From NCBI GenBank assembly GCA_027919835.1, contig JANVFP010000022.1:372001-436000 (forward strand): a stretch of 64,000 bases of DNA. Direction: 5' to 3'. Both the position numbers and the translations under genes were made by a program. Source of the DNA: Lentinula raphanica (Eukaryota > Basidiomycota > Agaricomycetes > Agaricales > Omphalotaceae). The notes under the pieces were generated by a model. It did not search any database. It was not told where the DNA came from and worked only from the letters and a program-made list of their open reading frames with translations. The stretch's first letter is position 1, and every line of letters begins with the position of its first letter. Positions 11,630 through 22,685 of the stretch are shown here, piece after piece.

Positions 11630-12900
11630 TTATGAGAGGACCCGAGACACTTTCTTACCACGAAGCTACACGCCCATGTGAGATGCTTGTTTATCGAATG
11701 ATAGCAAGCACAAGCATACCTGTTTCATCGCCCTCTCAATTACCTGGAAACTCGGCTTGCCGCGGAGACCATCAGATTGCTGAACACAAGCTTCAAGTGA
11801 TTCAATATTCACTGCCTGTCGCAAGATACACCTACTTTGGTTAACAGCTTCGCGCGTTTAGAGCTTCGACTAGGTGAAAGTTGAGCTTCGTAAGCGGATC
11901 GCTGAAGAATTGTGAGACGGTGGACAATAGCCAGTCATGGGAGTTGTGACAACCTTTGCGTTTGCGGTCTGAACTGTCAATCGACTTGGTTCGCCAATTG
12001 AGAAAGATCGATAATCAGGATTCTTGGCAAATCTACCACTCTGACGCTACAATCAAAGTTCAAGGGTTAGGTATCAAGAAGCATGTTGAAAGGAAACCTC
12101 ACCTCGCGTTTCCTGGGCGTTTGAGCTTTCACTCCAGCGTCTGCGCTTGAAGCTAAGTATTCTTGTGACGCCTTGTCGACAGGTTCTTCGATCTTGTGCG
12201 AGCGATACGGCGCAACCGTCCTCTTTTCGTAGCGTCTCGCGGCCTATTAGAACTCATGAATGTATAGATGATGGGCGAATAGCATAGAGATACTACTGAC
12301 CGACCCCGGCGTTCCTACTGGATCATCGAGCTCGCCAGGCGCCCTGAAAAGAGCAGGTCAGGATGATCTATAATAGGTGAAATGTGGGATCTGCCTACCA
12401 CCGACCGTACAAACCTTTCCATTCCTCGAAATAACGAACGACTAGGGTTCGTAGTATCTGGCTCCTATACTCAGGTAAACCTCGACCGGCTTGTATGAAG
12501 AACATCCGAGCAGAAACTTTAAGCATCTTGGGAGAGAGCGGAGCCATCCGAGACAGCATGAGCGGGACTCCTTTACTGACGAAAACCCGTCCACCAGTCT
12601 GTTAAAGGGTGTTGTTCAGCAGATATCTGAGTGTTACAAAGAATGAGCTCTTACTGAAACAAAACAATCTTTCGCATCCAACTCAAGGCACTTGGTCAGG
12701 TAATTAGTGACCTCTCCCTTTATGGCCTGCTTTCCTATCTTCTCGTAGTGCTTCATTTGTGACGGCGTAAGTCCGACTACTTGTGTTGGCATCATCATCG
12801 ATGGCGGGGGATACTTCGTAATGGTAAAGTTGAGACTTTCGGAGAACTCTTGGTCGAGTCCTAACTGGTCGGGAATCATTTTCAGGTTGTAACGAGGCAT
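11630..12900 (-). CDS. Unrecognised basic protein, eight exons
   Basis: Not a family I recognise. Eight exons join in phase by hand: 12900-12655, about 12598-12402, 12343-12301, 12243-12103, 12046-11954, 11901-11836, 11779-11720 and 11665-11630. Most introns are phase 0. The product starts MPRYNLKMIPDQLGLDQEF, contains a probably folded first half (THYEKIG-like helix MKHYEKIGKQAIKGEVTNYL, then RMFFIQAGRGLPEYRSQIL and VVRYFEEWKG), and ends in a very basic, Ser-rich, probably disordered tail (TPRKRERQSGRFAKNPDYR, SPSRSSKRAKLL). The tail suggests nuclear or nucleic-acid-bound localisation; this is inference. The second donor site (near 12401) is weak and was chosen because it keeps the frame. 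Upstream (12901-13411) there are intron-like sequences, but no frame enters the first exon without a stop, so they look like 5' UTR introns. Confidence 0.65.
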
Positions 12901-14385
12901 TATAAGCTGGTCGAAGCACAAAAAGAGTGAATCCGTCACGAAACTGAGCGAGTCGTAGCAAGAGCACTTACGACCTTGACTGGGCAAAATCAAAATATTC
13001 AAAGGCGAGGTAGATGCAAGGGATATGATGACTGTATAGGTAACTTCGTGAGGAGTAAATATCCTTAAAGAGCTGCAGAGAAAACGAGTCAGAAAGAGAA
13101 ATCAAGAACGTGTTTGCTTACAGTGAGGTTATAGTGTTAGGTGATAGTAGGAAAGACAGATAGAACAGAAGCAAAAACGCGCTGTCCCCATTTCTATCAG
13201 CACCGGGCTCGTTTGATGACGTCCACAAAATCCAAATTACTCGATTTGGGTCCTCAGTCAAAGCTGTTCTTCCCGATTTGGAACGGTGGCTGAGATGAGT
13301 CTCGACATAAAATTTGGCAAAAGGATTGTTTTCGATTTCTGTTTGAGCATTTGCACGAGTAGCTAGGAAATGCAAGAGATTAGTAAAAAGACAAGCTGAC
13401 TTGTTCGCCATATCTATGTACGAGTTGAATGGTCGAAAATAGAAACGCGATTACAGCTTTGACCAAGTATCCCACGTGCACTGCGGGTTTCGCGCTGTTT
13501 CAACTGAGATATAGTTGTTGAACTATTCTTATCCACTCAACATCTCCTTCCTCTACTAATCTCGGCCGTGCTGTTACAAGTGAGTTCATGGCTATCGTCG
13601 TTCATCATCATTCATTAGTAGCCGTTGACTGATATCGTTCAGCAATACTTCATCCAATTCTGGAATCCGGTTGTCATCGCTGTATGTAGTTCCAAGCAGT
13701 TCCAAGCCCTACTCCTAACAACCAGGCTCCCAACAGTTGCAACTTGAAGTTGCACCCTGTGTTGCACCGGCACCGTGATACGCACTACTGATGCTTGGCA
13801 TCTCAATACATTAAAAGTGAGGAACTGCTGTATTGACCTTGGCCAGATCGCATATAGGATGTTTTTCTCATCAATCTGGACCTCGTTCTGGATGCAGCGC
13901 GAACTTTACACACTGGGATAAAATCGCAACGCTCCACTCAACGGTAACGCCAAACTATCCACTCTCTTCGAAACGCTCTGGCAGCATACTGATTACCCAT
14001 GTTCCAGCTTCCAAGCTCTTCGGCAGGATTGCCATATCCATCGTCATCATCCTCTGTTTTTCCTTGGCAGAAGCCTTTCAATCCCCATTCTATTGAGTCT
14101 CTTTCTGGCGGAGGTCACAGGAGCGTTCATACGCGACCCAACGCAGTCGTCTATCAAGCCGGATGGAATTTATGGGGGCACGACCTCTCCTCAAACGAAG
14201 GAATAGAAGGTGGTCGTATAGTTTTTCTTAGAGGCCAAGCAGATTTCTAAATTCTACTCATCCGAACAGTTCATTCCTTCCCGCAGTCGTCTTTCGAAGG
14301 TTGTGTTCCCGATGATTCGCAACAGATATATTCCAACACCAAGAACTCAAAAATAACCAAGGCCAGTAGTGAAAATCACGGAGAA
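12901..14385. other. Long divergent spacer with probable 5' UTR introns
   Basis: On the minus strand, intron-like segments (donor GTAAGC near 13120, acceptor TTTTCTCTGCAG near 13075; donor GTAAGTGC near 12972, acceptor near 12905) suggest a spliced leader for the gene starting at 12900. On the plus strand a GTGAGTT...TCGTTCAG segment near 13590-13643 could be a leader intron of the gene at 14386. I see no convincing coding region. Confidence 0.4.
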
Positions 14386-15345
14386 ATGTCACAACGAAGT
14401 TTGGCCATTACCTCTATGGAAGCTCCATCTAGAATTTGTGAGACAGATAATAATATCTTGCCAAAGCTGGTACATTTAGTTGAACGGGCCCGCGAGCGCA
14501 GTCACTTCGCCCATGAAGTGTATACTGTTGGTACCTGTCCTACGATTGCGATGGTCGGCCGCAGCAATGTAGACTCGAGTTTAAAGTGTGCTTCGGCAGC
14601 CGAGTCTCCTTGTATCAACTTACCAACTGACGTCGTCATGGATTCCGAATCCAACATGGAAAGTCCCTCGCGTTTATCAGGACAGAGGTCGGAAACCTTG
14701 CCCACAGATTCAGCCCAGTCTCTCATGCCCTCTATTCGTTCGTCATCTTCCTCCTCCTCTGCCCAGTCTTCTCCCCTTTGCGTCACCCCAGAGCTCCCAA
14801 CGGTCTCGATCCCATTCTATCCCCGAGCCGTGCCCGCTTCCTACATGTCTGAAGGAGATCCCCCGTCAGATAAGGCAAATGTGGATGCGTATCAGCTCGA
14901 GTCACTGGTCGCGCGTATGACATTGCATCGTCGCGTCCCCTCCAATGACAACAAATCGTTGAACACGTTGTACCCACACTCTAAAAATATGTCTACCCCA
15001 TCACCCTCCTCCTCTGCAGCGTCACTCTCGGAGTCGAATTCTACCCGGCGTGCGGACCATGGCCCCTCTTACCTTTCTCGCTCTCAGCGTCGTCTAGCCC
15101 GATCGGTAGTCAATCCCTGTCATGATGTCCAAAGCTATCTTTACGAGGGCGGACGCACGGGTGTGGTCAGCGGGGGCGTTATGCTCGGCCCTCAAGTGCC
15201 TGTTGCCCCGAGCCCGGGGAAGAACTCCGTGCAGAAGCCCACCTCCGACCAAAAGAGTCAGAGACGGGAGCAGCGTTCGCGTCGGAAGACCAAAAAGGGG
15301 ACGGTGCAGGAGGATAGACCGCCGATACCGAAGGTTGTACTGTGA
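14386..15345 (+). CDS. Ser-rich hypothetical protein
   Basis: Unspliced ORF of 319 residues, not recognised. It starts MSQRSLAITSMEAPSRICET. Two low-complexity Ser blocks (around residues 115-130 and 205-220) and a strongly basic end (QRREQRSRRKTKKG) suggest a largely disordered nuclear or regulatory protein. A more structured stretch near residues 185-200 (LESLVARMTLHRRVPSND) and another near 240-270 (SRSQRRLARSVVNPCHDVQS, LYEGGRTGVVSGG) may be short conserved motifs. It is a long open frame with coding-like composition, so I accept it as a gene; function unknown. Confidence 0.6.
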   Translation: MSQRSLAITSMEAPSRICETDNNILPKLVHLVERARERSHFAHEVYTVGTCPTIAMVGRSNVDSSLKCASAAESPCINLPTDVVMDSESNMESPSRLSGQRSETLPTDSAQSLMPSIRSSSSSSSAQSSPLCVTPELPTVSIPFYPRAVPASYMSEGDPPSDKANVDAYQLESLVARMTLHRRVPSNDNKSLNTLYPHSKNMSTPSPSSSAASLSESNSTRRADHGPSYLSRSQRRLARSVVNPCHDVQSYLYEGGRTGVVSGGVMLGPQVPVAPSPGKNSVQKPTSDQKSQRREQRSRRKTKKGTVQEDRPPIPKVVL

Positions 15346-15851
15346 ACTACGTTTCGATCCCGTCGTATCGATTCGCCCATTCAAACAAATTCCAGCCTTT
15401 GCGTTCCAACTCCAGGTTGAAGTCGCGACTCTTCTAGATTATTTTTTCGTTCTAATGTTTTATATCACCGCATCTGCTATCGTCGTTGCCTTCATCTACT
15501 CACCGGAATTGTACTATATTATATTATAGATGATCTCTATCCCTCTTGGTCCCATTAGCGTTCATTCATTCAATCTGTACTGCATACATAGTATCGAACC
15601 TACATTCAGCCTCGCCCTCCTGCGTTATTTTTGGATCGCCTATATCATCGTCGTCTATACTCTCAATCATTTCAGTCAAAACACTCTCACTATTGTACTA
15701 CGTTGAGCTTCAAGCTTCAAGCCGTAGCTGTCGCATTAAAAATAACATACAACAGAACAAGAGAAAAGCTAACATAGTCTGGCGCTGATTGAGGTCGATC
15801 ATTTTACTGCTGACACTTGCTCGGCTTTGAGAATGAAACGACGAATGTGAA
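15346..15851. other. Convergent intergenic spacer
   Basis: About 500 bp of 3' flanking sequence between two convergent genes, rich in T and C. Nothing else seen. Confidence 0.5.
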
Positions 15852-17076
15852 TCATGGCCCGAGAAACAATCTTCTCAGAAGCATTCTCGCCGCCCCTCCA
15901 GCAGAATTGGGGTCATCGGCTCCAGGAAGCGGGAGGTCCATACCAATTTTGTCGACCACATAATAGCCGAAAAATAGCACCTTGAATATCAATGCTAGTG
16001 CGGCGTGGAGGACAGCTATCACGATGATAAGCAGGCGAGTAGCTTTTGCTTCGGCCTAGAACATGAGCAAGACAGTCAGTGCGAGGCCCGATCAACTATG
16101 AAAGATACGCAGACGGACTCACAGAAGCGAGTATAGGGTATATATTCCTGATGAGGAAATAGCCTGAAGATGCAAAAGCTAAAAACACAAGAAGCCAGCG
16201 AAGGAGAGGGACTGGAATCACACAAAGTATCTAAAGAGAATATCCTTGTATCAAAGGGGTTTTTTACCAAGGAAGTCCACAGGAGACTCACGGAGACTGG
16301 AATCCATACGAATAGGGCATATCCCCAGATTGCTACAGCATCCACTACACTCCACTCGCCCACACCCATGTATCTCAACGATATCCAGAGCAATACCGGG
16401 AGACCCAGCCCATACGCATAGACAATTCCTACTGCCAAGGACAATAATCCGAAATCGTAGTCGTATTCTCCGTCTGCTGAGGAAAGGTATGCAGAGATAG
16501 AGGCTGCAAGACTTGAAGAAAGGAAAAGAGTGAATATGAGAGTCGTAAGGGTCCAGAAGGGTCCGTAAAGGTCCGGTGGATTCAAATGGGTCGAGAAATA
16601 ATTTGTTGATGAAGGAAGAAGGGTTGAGTAGCAGCGGCGAAGAACCTGCAGAGCATGTTATTCATGTGGCGACATTAGCAGAGAGCTAGTGGGTACCTCC
16701 TTGGTGTCCACTTCGAAGTAGACCTGGTAATATTCAACTGTCCAGAACCCTCCGCCAGATTTTCGTGGATGAGGTTGATCTGAGAGGTAACCTTCACATG
16801 AATTGTCAGCTTCTCCAAAACTGTCTTCGTGCATCCAAGTAGGTACCTCTATCAATATTTGAGACGCCCGCAGAGCCCGGCCTTGTATTTGATGCATTGT
16901 CGCCCAAGAAGGCTGTCATTTTGTGAGCATCGAGGCGACCAAAGATTGTCGATTACACGTTACATTTGAACTGAAGACCTTGTGGACCTTCTTCTAGATG
17001 CTATTGACATCAATTCACGAGCAAAGATGGAATAGAAAGGACTCACTTCATCCGCTTCTACAGCCACGTATGCCAT
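15852..17076 (-). CDS. Yip1-domain Golgi membrane protein, YIPF1/2 type
   Basis: Multi-pass membrane protein of the Yip1 family, which binds Rab/Ypt GTPases and acts in ER-Golgi and Golgi traffic. Exons join to: MAYVAVEADE (start 17076), LQFK + SFLGDNASNTRPGSAG, SNIDRG + YLSDQPHPRKSGGGFWTVEY, YQVYFEVDTKE + VLRRCYSTLLPSS, then NPPDLYGPFWTLTTLIFTLF. The FWTxEYYQxxFDVDT and NPDLYGPFW motifs identify the YIPF1/YIPF2 (yeast Yip5-like) subgroup. Five hydrophobic segments follow, the last in ATRLLIIVIAVLHAALALIF, and the protein ends at 15852 (LFLGP). The intron in the N-terminal part (about 16791-16846) has a CTGAC branch point. Divergent from the Nudix gene, with only 72 bp between the two start codons. 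Confidence 0.88.
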
Positions 17077-17148
17077 GGACGATGAGGAGAAGAACCAAAA
17101 GCGCGTTTTCGGAAATCAGCCGGGCCGGAAACTCTTCAGTAAACTCTG

Positions 17149-18518
17149 ATGCCAGATTCCGAAGGCTTGCGATTAACCTTCTTAGAACTCATCCAACGCT
17201 GCGATAATGCGGCTGTATCACGCCCCACCATAGACTCTGATCCAACTACAGAATTTGACGAGGAAGAACTTGTACCATTTTACCTTTCTGATACGCCCTC
17301 TTCCAAAGATTATCATATAGCGATAGGTCTCCTTCGACCAATCATCGTAGAGCAACTCGAACTAGAGAATGAACAAAGTCGCGGTGATAAGAAGCAGGAG
17401 CTCTGGACTATAGATCATGATAGATCGACCTCTAGACCGCGCATCAGCTTTGCTAGCTGGGCCGACAGTCCATCCAAACGCACGGCGGCCATGAAGGAAC
17501 TCTGCGAACGATGGAGGGATTCTGGGCGGTTCTCAGATGTCTGTGGACCAACAAAATGGAGGGCAGAACTGTACCCTGTGTACAGAGATCCATTCGGGCC
17601 GCGTGATTATCCCAAGACCGACTCGGACGAAACCAATTTTGCGTTCGAGATGGAGCGGTCAGCGTGTGCGCTGTTTGGTGTGGTAACATACGGCGTACAT
17701 ATGACTGTCTATCAAGAAATCGAGACAGACACGACAAGAGAATTGAAAATATGGGTTCCTACGAGGGCAAGGAACAAACCAACGTCGGTATCCGTCAACG
17801 ATGGTTGGGCAAAATTGCTGAAACTCATTATCACTAAAGATGGCCAGGCTACTTAGACAATACAGTAGCAGGTGGTATGCCCAGTGGGATGGGCGTATTC
17901 GAAACCCTTGTCAAGGAATGCATGGAGGAAGCCAGCATTGCAGCTGATGTTGTGCAAAGATACGCTCGGGCAGTTGGATCGATCAGTTACTTCTTCAGGT
18001 GATATTGTTCAGGTTTGAAGATGATTGCTCATAGTTCTCCTAAGGACATCTGCTGGATGGCTCCAGCCTGAAATAGAGTAAGTTGCTCCTGCATAGTCAT
18101 CGGAGTGATCTGATTCGTCTGATAAAATATCAGATATGTGTACGACATGGTCATACCTGCAGGTGTCGATTCCACCATATTTACACCGAAACCCCTTGAT
18201 GGAGAGGTGGAATGTTTTGAGGTAAAGAGCAAGCTACTCTCCGACGTGAACTGGTCTCATTATACTGGAATAGTTTCTGGATCAGACCGCTGTCATGAAT
18301 AGGCTGCGCACGGGGAAGTTCAAAGCGAACTGTGCGTTGGGTAAGTTCTACTTATGTAGCCTCTTGAAGCTATCCGAGCTGTGGCTGATTGCCTTGTCGT
18401 AGTTATCATTGATCTCCTCATCAGATTGGGATATATCACGCCAGACAACGAGCCAGAGTATATGAAGATAATTACACGACTTCACGGGCGCTTCGGGTAC
18501 GAACGGTGGAAAATGTAA
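17149..18518 (+). CDS. DUF4743 / Nudix hydrolase
   Basis: Two-domain protein like yeast YJR142W and the C-terminal part of S. pombe Tnr3. The N-terminal DUF4743 region runs through RSACALFGVVTYGVHMTVYQ and LKIWVPTRARNKP; an intron (about 17785-17841) then restores TWPGYLDNTVAGG. The Nudix box reads GGMPSGMGVFETLVKECMEE plus ASI, the fungal variant of GX5EX7REUXEEXGU with Met/Cys substitutions usual for this subgroup. Later exons give SYFFRTSAGWLQPEIEY, VYDMVIPAGVDSTIFTPKP, FLDQTAVMNRLRTGKFKANC and a final VIIDLLIRLGYITPDNEPEY segment, with the stop at 18516-18518. Relatives have been linked to hydrolysis of damaged (oxy/oxo) thiamine diphosphate; activity here is inferred from family. Complete. 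Confidence 0.88.
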
Positions 18519-18837
18519 CGATAAGAACCAAGGGTGTTCCCAGTGCACTTTGATGGGACACGATGAAGCCCTGCTCATTAGAATGGATCCGAGTTCGAGT
18601 ACTACGGCGTACACAGACGCGAAGCTTCGTGATAAGCCTATGACACTGCTAAGCTACATACTTAGCGCCGGCATGCTTCGCTAAAGTAGAAATTTTAATT
18701 CTTGACTTCCTTTCCATTCATCATGTCCGCCCAGTGTCCGACTGACACTATAAATTGGGGTATAAGAACAGAACCTCCGTTCGCTTTCATCTCAGTCTCC
18801 ACTGTTCAAGTGTATCCTTGCTACAAGGACGGACTAC
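18519..18837. other. Spacer upstream of the peroxidase gene
   Basis: About 320 bp. The only element I can point to is the TATA-like site listed separately at 18749. Confidence 0.4.
18749..18755 (+). promoter_or_regulatory. TATA-like box before peroxidase gene
   Basis: TATAAAT, 83 bp upstream of the peroxidase start codon at 18838. Spacing fits a fungal core promoter with a short 5' UTR. Confidence 0.45.
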
Positions 18838-19914
18838 ATGGCTATCTCCACAATATTCACCGACGCTCTCGTTTTTGTGTGGGACTTCTTTCTCACTCTC
18901 ACGAATATCATCACGCCCAACCTGAAAGCTGGACACGTCGTCCCCTCAGGGCATGCAGGTGCAGCAGGTAATTGGCCAGAGTATGTGCCTCCTGGAGAAA
19001 ACGATAGTAGGAGTGCATGCCCTATGTTGAATGCCATGGCGAATCATGGTGAGTTGTATCGCTTAGTATGAGACTCATCGAATACTCATCGAATTTCTAG
19101 GTATCCTGCCCCACGATGGAAAAAATATCTCTTTCAAATTGATGAATGAGACTGTTCGTTCGACGTACAACTTCGCCCCGTCGTTCTGTTATTTTGTCCC
19201 AAACTACATCGCAGGGATTCTTAAAAAGGATTACTCAAAGGATACGTTTGACTTGGCTGAAATTAGCGTGCACAACGGAATCGAGCACGACGCATCATTA
19301 ACTCGTACTAATTCATCTGCTTCTGGAAATTCTTAACTTACTCACATCGTCCCATAATCAGGAGAAGACATCTTCCACGAGCCCGACCAAGGCAAACCAC
19401 ATGTTCCTTTTATAGAGGAGCTTCTTGGATCTGCTTCTGGAAAAGACTCGAAGGCCGAGGGCTCAGTCCTGCTGACTTCGGATGACCTTGCGCGATACAG
19501 CGCTAAACGTCGGACAGAGGCAAAAGCACGTAATCCCGAATTCTCTCTCAGCAAATTCCACAAGACCTTTGGAAGTTCAAAGTAAGTCAAACTTCCGTCG
19601 TACACCATATCAATCGATAACGCTTCTTAACCAGCTCTGCGACTCTTCTCCGTATCTTTGGAGGTCGAGTTTCGGACCTTCGCCCATTCCTCATTGAAGA
19701 ACGCATCCCAGAGGGTTGGGAGCCTTCGGTTCAGTCTCGGTTTGGGTTGACGATAGCAGCATTCAACTTTACCGTGCTCCCTTTGGAGTCGAGTACCGAA
19801 AAATATGTGAAGCAGCTCACCAAAGAGTCCTCCAACATACAGGAAACGAGTCGGGTCGAAAATTACGGTGCCACCGGAGTTACGGAGACGAACATTGGTA
19901 GCACAAATGCCTGA
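18838..19914 (+). CDS. Heme-thiolate peroxidase (chloroperoxidase/short UPO type)
   Basis: Peroxidase_2 family: heme enzymes that use H2O2 for halogenation or oxygen transfer. Starts MAISTIFTDALVFVWDFFLT, with a hydrophobic N-terminus usual for this intracellular/short subgroup rather than a clear cleaved signal. The proximal heme-thiolate Cys lies in SRSACPMLNAMANHG, followed across an intron (about 19049-19100) by ILPHDGKN. The distal site is NGIEHDASLTR, the EHD version found in short peroxygenases and C. fumago chloroperoxidase. Further introns at about 19302-19361 and 19582-19635 join in phase. The C-terminal exon has RIFGGRVSDLRPFLIEERIP and ends at 19914. The usual Pro before the Cys (PCP) is Ala here. 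Otherwise intact. Confidence 0.88.
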
Positions 19915-20218
19915 ACAGTGAAGTTGCGATCGGATTTGATGTTGGAGAGAACACTTCCGTATATCGTTTGTTAAGCAGACCACTCCACACTACGTCTAAA
20001 TTCTGCGACTGTGATGTAAACAAAGCTGTCGGCTGTTGTGTACTTTCTGTCTTGAAAAACCCTTCCTTTCTGTTCAACCAATATTTTGAGACTTAAAGGG
20101 CATTCCTGGCTTTTTGACGCCCATGGATTGGCGCGTTCGCTGCTGATGTAAGCGTTAACAAGAAACAACGCGTCCACGGACCACCGAGTGGCGAGCACAA
20201 TATCATTCTCCTACTACA
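19915..20218. other. Intergenic spacer
   Basis: About 300 bp between two same-strand genes. Nothing recognised. Confidence 0.4.
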
Positions 20219-21889
20219 ATGGTCACAGCTGATAATCTGAACTTGGATGTTCTCGAGCTCATCTTTCTTCATCTCTCCGGAAATGACTTGTCTTCCGTTG
20301 CTCTTGTTAGCCGTTCTTTCTTCGTCGGTGTTATTCCAAGCCTGTATCGAAAGATAACGTTTCGCTTGAACCATGCGAAGAGGTACCCTAAAGTCAGTCA
20401 ATCACTACGACACCCATTGCATCGCTCTGATATTCTGTCAAGCTTATGTCACCTTTCAAAGCAATTCTACTTCGTTCATATCTTGCCATACATGTTCGAC
20501 ATATGGGTGCGGATGTTCTGCAAAAACTGCGAATGTTATTGATGTTCACGCCCGGGCCTCAGAAATAATAGCTATCCCGGCTCTGAGATCCATGCATCAC
20601 CCAATCTTCATTCAAGAATGCACGGAAGCTTTGACTCTTTGCAAGAATCTAGAATCGTTTCGGTGTACCGTGGACGCTGTTCCACCCTTTTTGCCCTCTT
20701 TACGCGACAAAGAGCGATTGTCAAAACTTCGTATCCACGCAAACTTGACCACGCCCCAAAGCGAAAAGCTGGCTGAGCTGAGCAGCTTGACCGATCTTTG
20801 CTTAGATTTCGGGTCGTGGAATGTACTCGACATTCTTCCCAGATGGACTCCTAAATTCGCAAATACACTCACTTCCTTGTGTCTTTTCGTGAGTCTAACT
20901 ATGGTTTGAGGAATATTTTTCTTACTATTATTTAGATGGCCAGTCAACTCAACGAGACTGTCTTGAATGGAGTGCTTCAGCGTCTACCTAGATTGCAAGC
21001 TCTACACATTGTTGGATGTGCACAAATCGACCATCTTGCGGTTCTCAAACTTGTATCGCATACACCAATCCTTGAAAGCCTGTCTTTGAGTACGACAGTG
21101 AGTTATCACTCACTCAACAGCGCCAAGTCTGATCCGTATATGTCCAGGAATCGACAACGCCTCTTTCTCGACCACCTCCTTCTCTGCAGCGTCTAAAACA
21201 TCTTGCTCTAGATACTCGATATTCTATGATGTCGTCACCAGCGCCGCAAATACTCTCCTCCATCTTGGATCATATTCAATCATCTGCACCTGCATTATTA
21301 TCCTTCACTATGCGACTCTCCGATGTCAAAATAAATATCAGCGAAGAGTTCATCCAGAAACTTCTCGAGTTACACGGGCTCTCATTGCGAATACTTGCCT
21401 TCATCAACTGCGGGGTGAATATGGAGTGCGTGAAGAAGATCACAAAATCTTGCCCGAACCTAGAACGTCTGGAGTTGCCAATTCCGGTGAAGGAAATTGT
21501 AATCGATTCCATCCTTATATGTTGCAGCGGAATTCATGATTTAGTAGACATCTTTCGCGAAAGCTCTTGATCCAGCTTCCAACCTGCAAGTTCTAATTGA
21601 TACCAATGTGCATTCAACCCATGGACATGTCCCAGACGTATACCTGGTTCAAGACAGCGTGCGCAAATTGATGACGCATGGTGCACAATTACGGAAGGTT
21701 GTCAGCGGGAAACGGGTCTGGAAGGTATGTTGATGTCGTCTTTAGTTCTGATTCTTCACTTGTGACTAAGAGGTTTTGCAGAATACATCCCCAACTTCGA
21801 TTCGCTTGTCACTTGAGCGATTGCCTGCCTACTTCTCGGGGACTTACTGGTTTATGCCTCGAGACACAACTGATATTGGTTGGAATTAG
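20219..21889 (+). CDS. F-box protein
   Basis: An F-box is at the N-terminus (MVTADNLNLDVLELIFLHLS, GNDLSSVALVSRSFFVGVIP), followed by the YRKITFRLNHAKRYPK segment typical of Agaricomycete F-box families. Introns: about 20391-20441, about 20505-20560 (RHM/EIIAIPALRSMHHP), about 20890-20936, about 21101-21150, near 21500 and near 21725. They give a leucine-rich C-terminal region (LPRLQALHIVGCAQIDHL, ILESLSLST, LRILAFINCGVNMECVKK) that is probably an LRR-like substrate-recognition domain. Ends at 21889 (DTTDIGWN). Likely an SCF ubiquitin-ligase adaptor; the target is unknown. Some internal splice sites are uncertain. Confidence 0.75.
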
Positions 21890-22184
21890 GTATTCTTGGA
21901 TATCGAACGTTCTCTGATTCATCATCTCACTGTTTCAATACAGACACCAAACTACAGGTTCCCGTTTTTTGAGCTGTTTTACAACTACTATACAACGACA
22001 AATACAAATGCGATGTGCTACTGCGGCGTAAAATACATGTTCATATTCAGCGCTGATGGCCAAAGGATCACAAGTCCAGACAAACTGTGGCACCAGCTGC
22101 CAATGTTGCCAGACTCATCAAGGCAATCAAAGGTTTGCGACCGTCGTCGTTCTAGGAGTACGGGTTAGTGGGGTGCGATGATTT
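21890..22184. other. Convergent spacer
   Basis: About 300 bp between the F-box gene and a convergent small gene. No feature seen. Confidence 0.4.
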
Positions 22185-22685
22185 TCAATATCGATCAGCT
22201 GCGCGCACCTTTTTCTTTTGTCCGCTATACCTATAGCGAGTCATGTTCGATGGGCCATCGTATGTGTACACCGGTGCATTATCGATGGATAGTGGGATCG
22301 AACCATGTTTTCTGCTCGGGGTCGTATTCGACCTTTTGGTAACAGCTGTCCGCGATGCTTTGATGGCACGTCTTGGAGGCTTCGGCAAGAGTGACGAGAA
22401 TGAAGGGCGAGGATGAGCTGGGCCCTCGAACAGCAGTGGTGCAGGTAAGCTCGAGGAAGCAGGGAATTTCGTCGGTGTCCTTGGTGCACTAGCTTCCCGT
22501 TGGAGGAGGGACCGGTCTCCGTGCGTCCTCTTGAGTTTAGCCGGTGCGTCGAATATGTCTTTTATGAGGGGCAGGGCAAGCGACTCGACATTCCCCATGT
22601 TAGCCGAGAAGGCATGATATTGGGATGCATTAGTAGTGAGAGGCTTGCGGCGAAGTATGCTCAACAGAGAATGCCTTGAAGCCAT
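22185..22685 (-). CDS. Small basic hypothetical protein
   Basis: ORF open from 22781, but the more likely start is Met at 22685 (MASRHSLLSILRRKPLTT), giving about 166 residues. Rich in Arg, Lys, Pro and Ser (LPKPPRRAIKASRTAVTKRS, GQKKKVRAADRY at the end). The N-terminus, with spaced Arg and no acidic residues, could act as a mitochondrial presequence or simply be disordered. Not recognised. Coding status rests on ORF length and composition only. Confidence 0.45.
   Translation of the reverse strand: MASRHSLLSILRRKPLTTNASQYHAFSANMGNVESLALPLIKDIFDAPAKLKRTHGDRSLLQREASAPRTPTKFPASSSLPAPLLFEGPAHPRPSFSSLLPKPPRRAIKASRTAVTKRSNTTPSRKHGSIPLSIDNAPVYTYDGPSNMTRYRYSGQKKKVRAADRY

Noticed and set aside
13118..13411. 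Minus-strand ORF beginning with a signal-peptide-like sequence (MANKSACLFTNLL)
   Set aside because: It cannot be joined in frame to the well-supported exons from 12900 onward and contains intron-like signals, so it is more likely 5' UTR.
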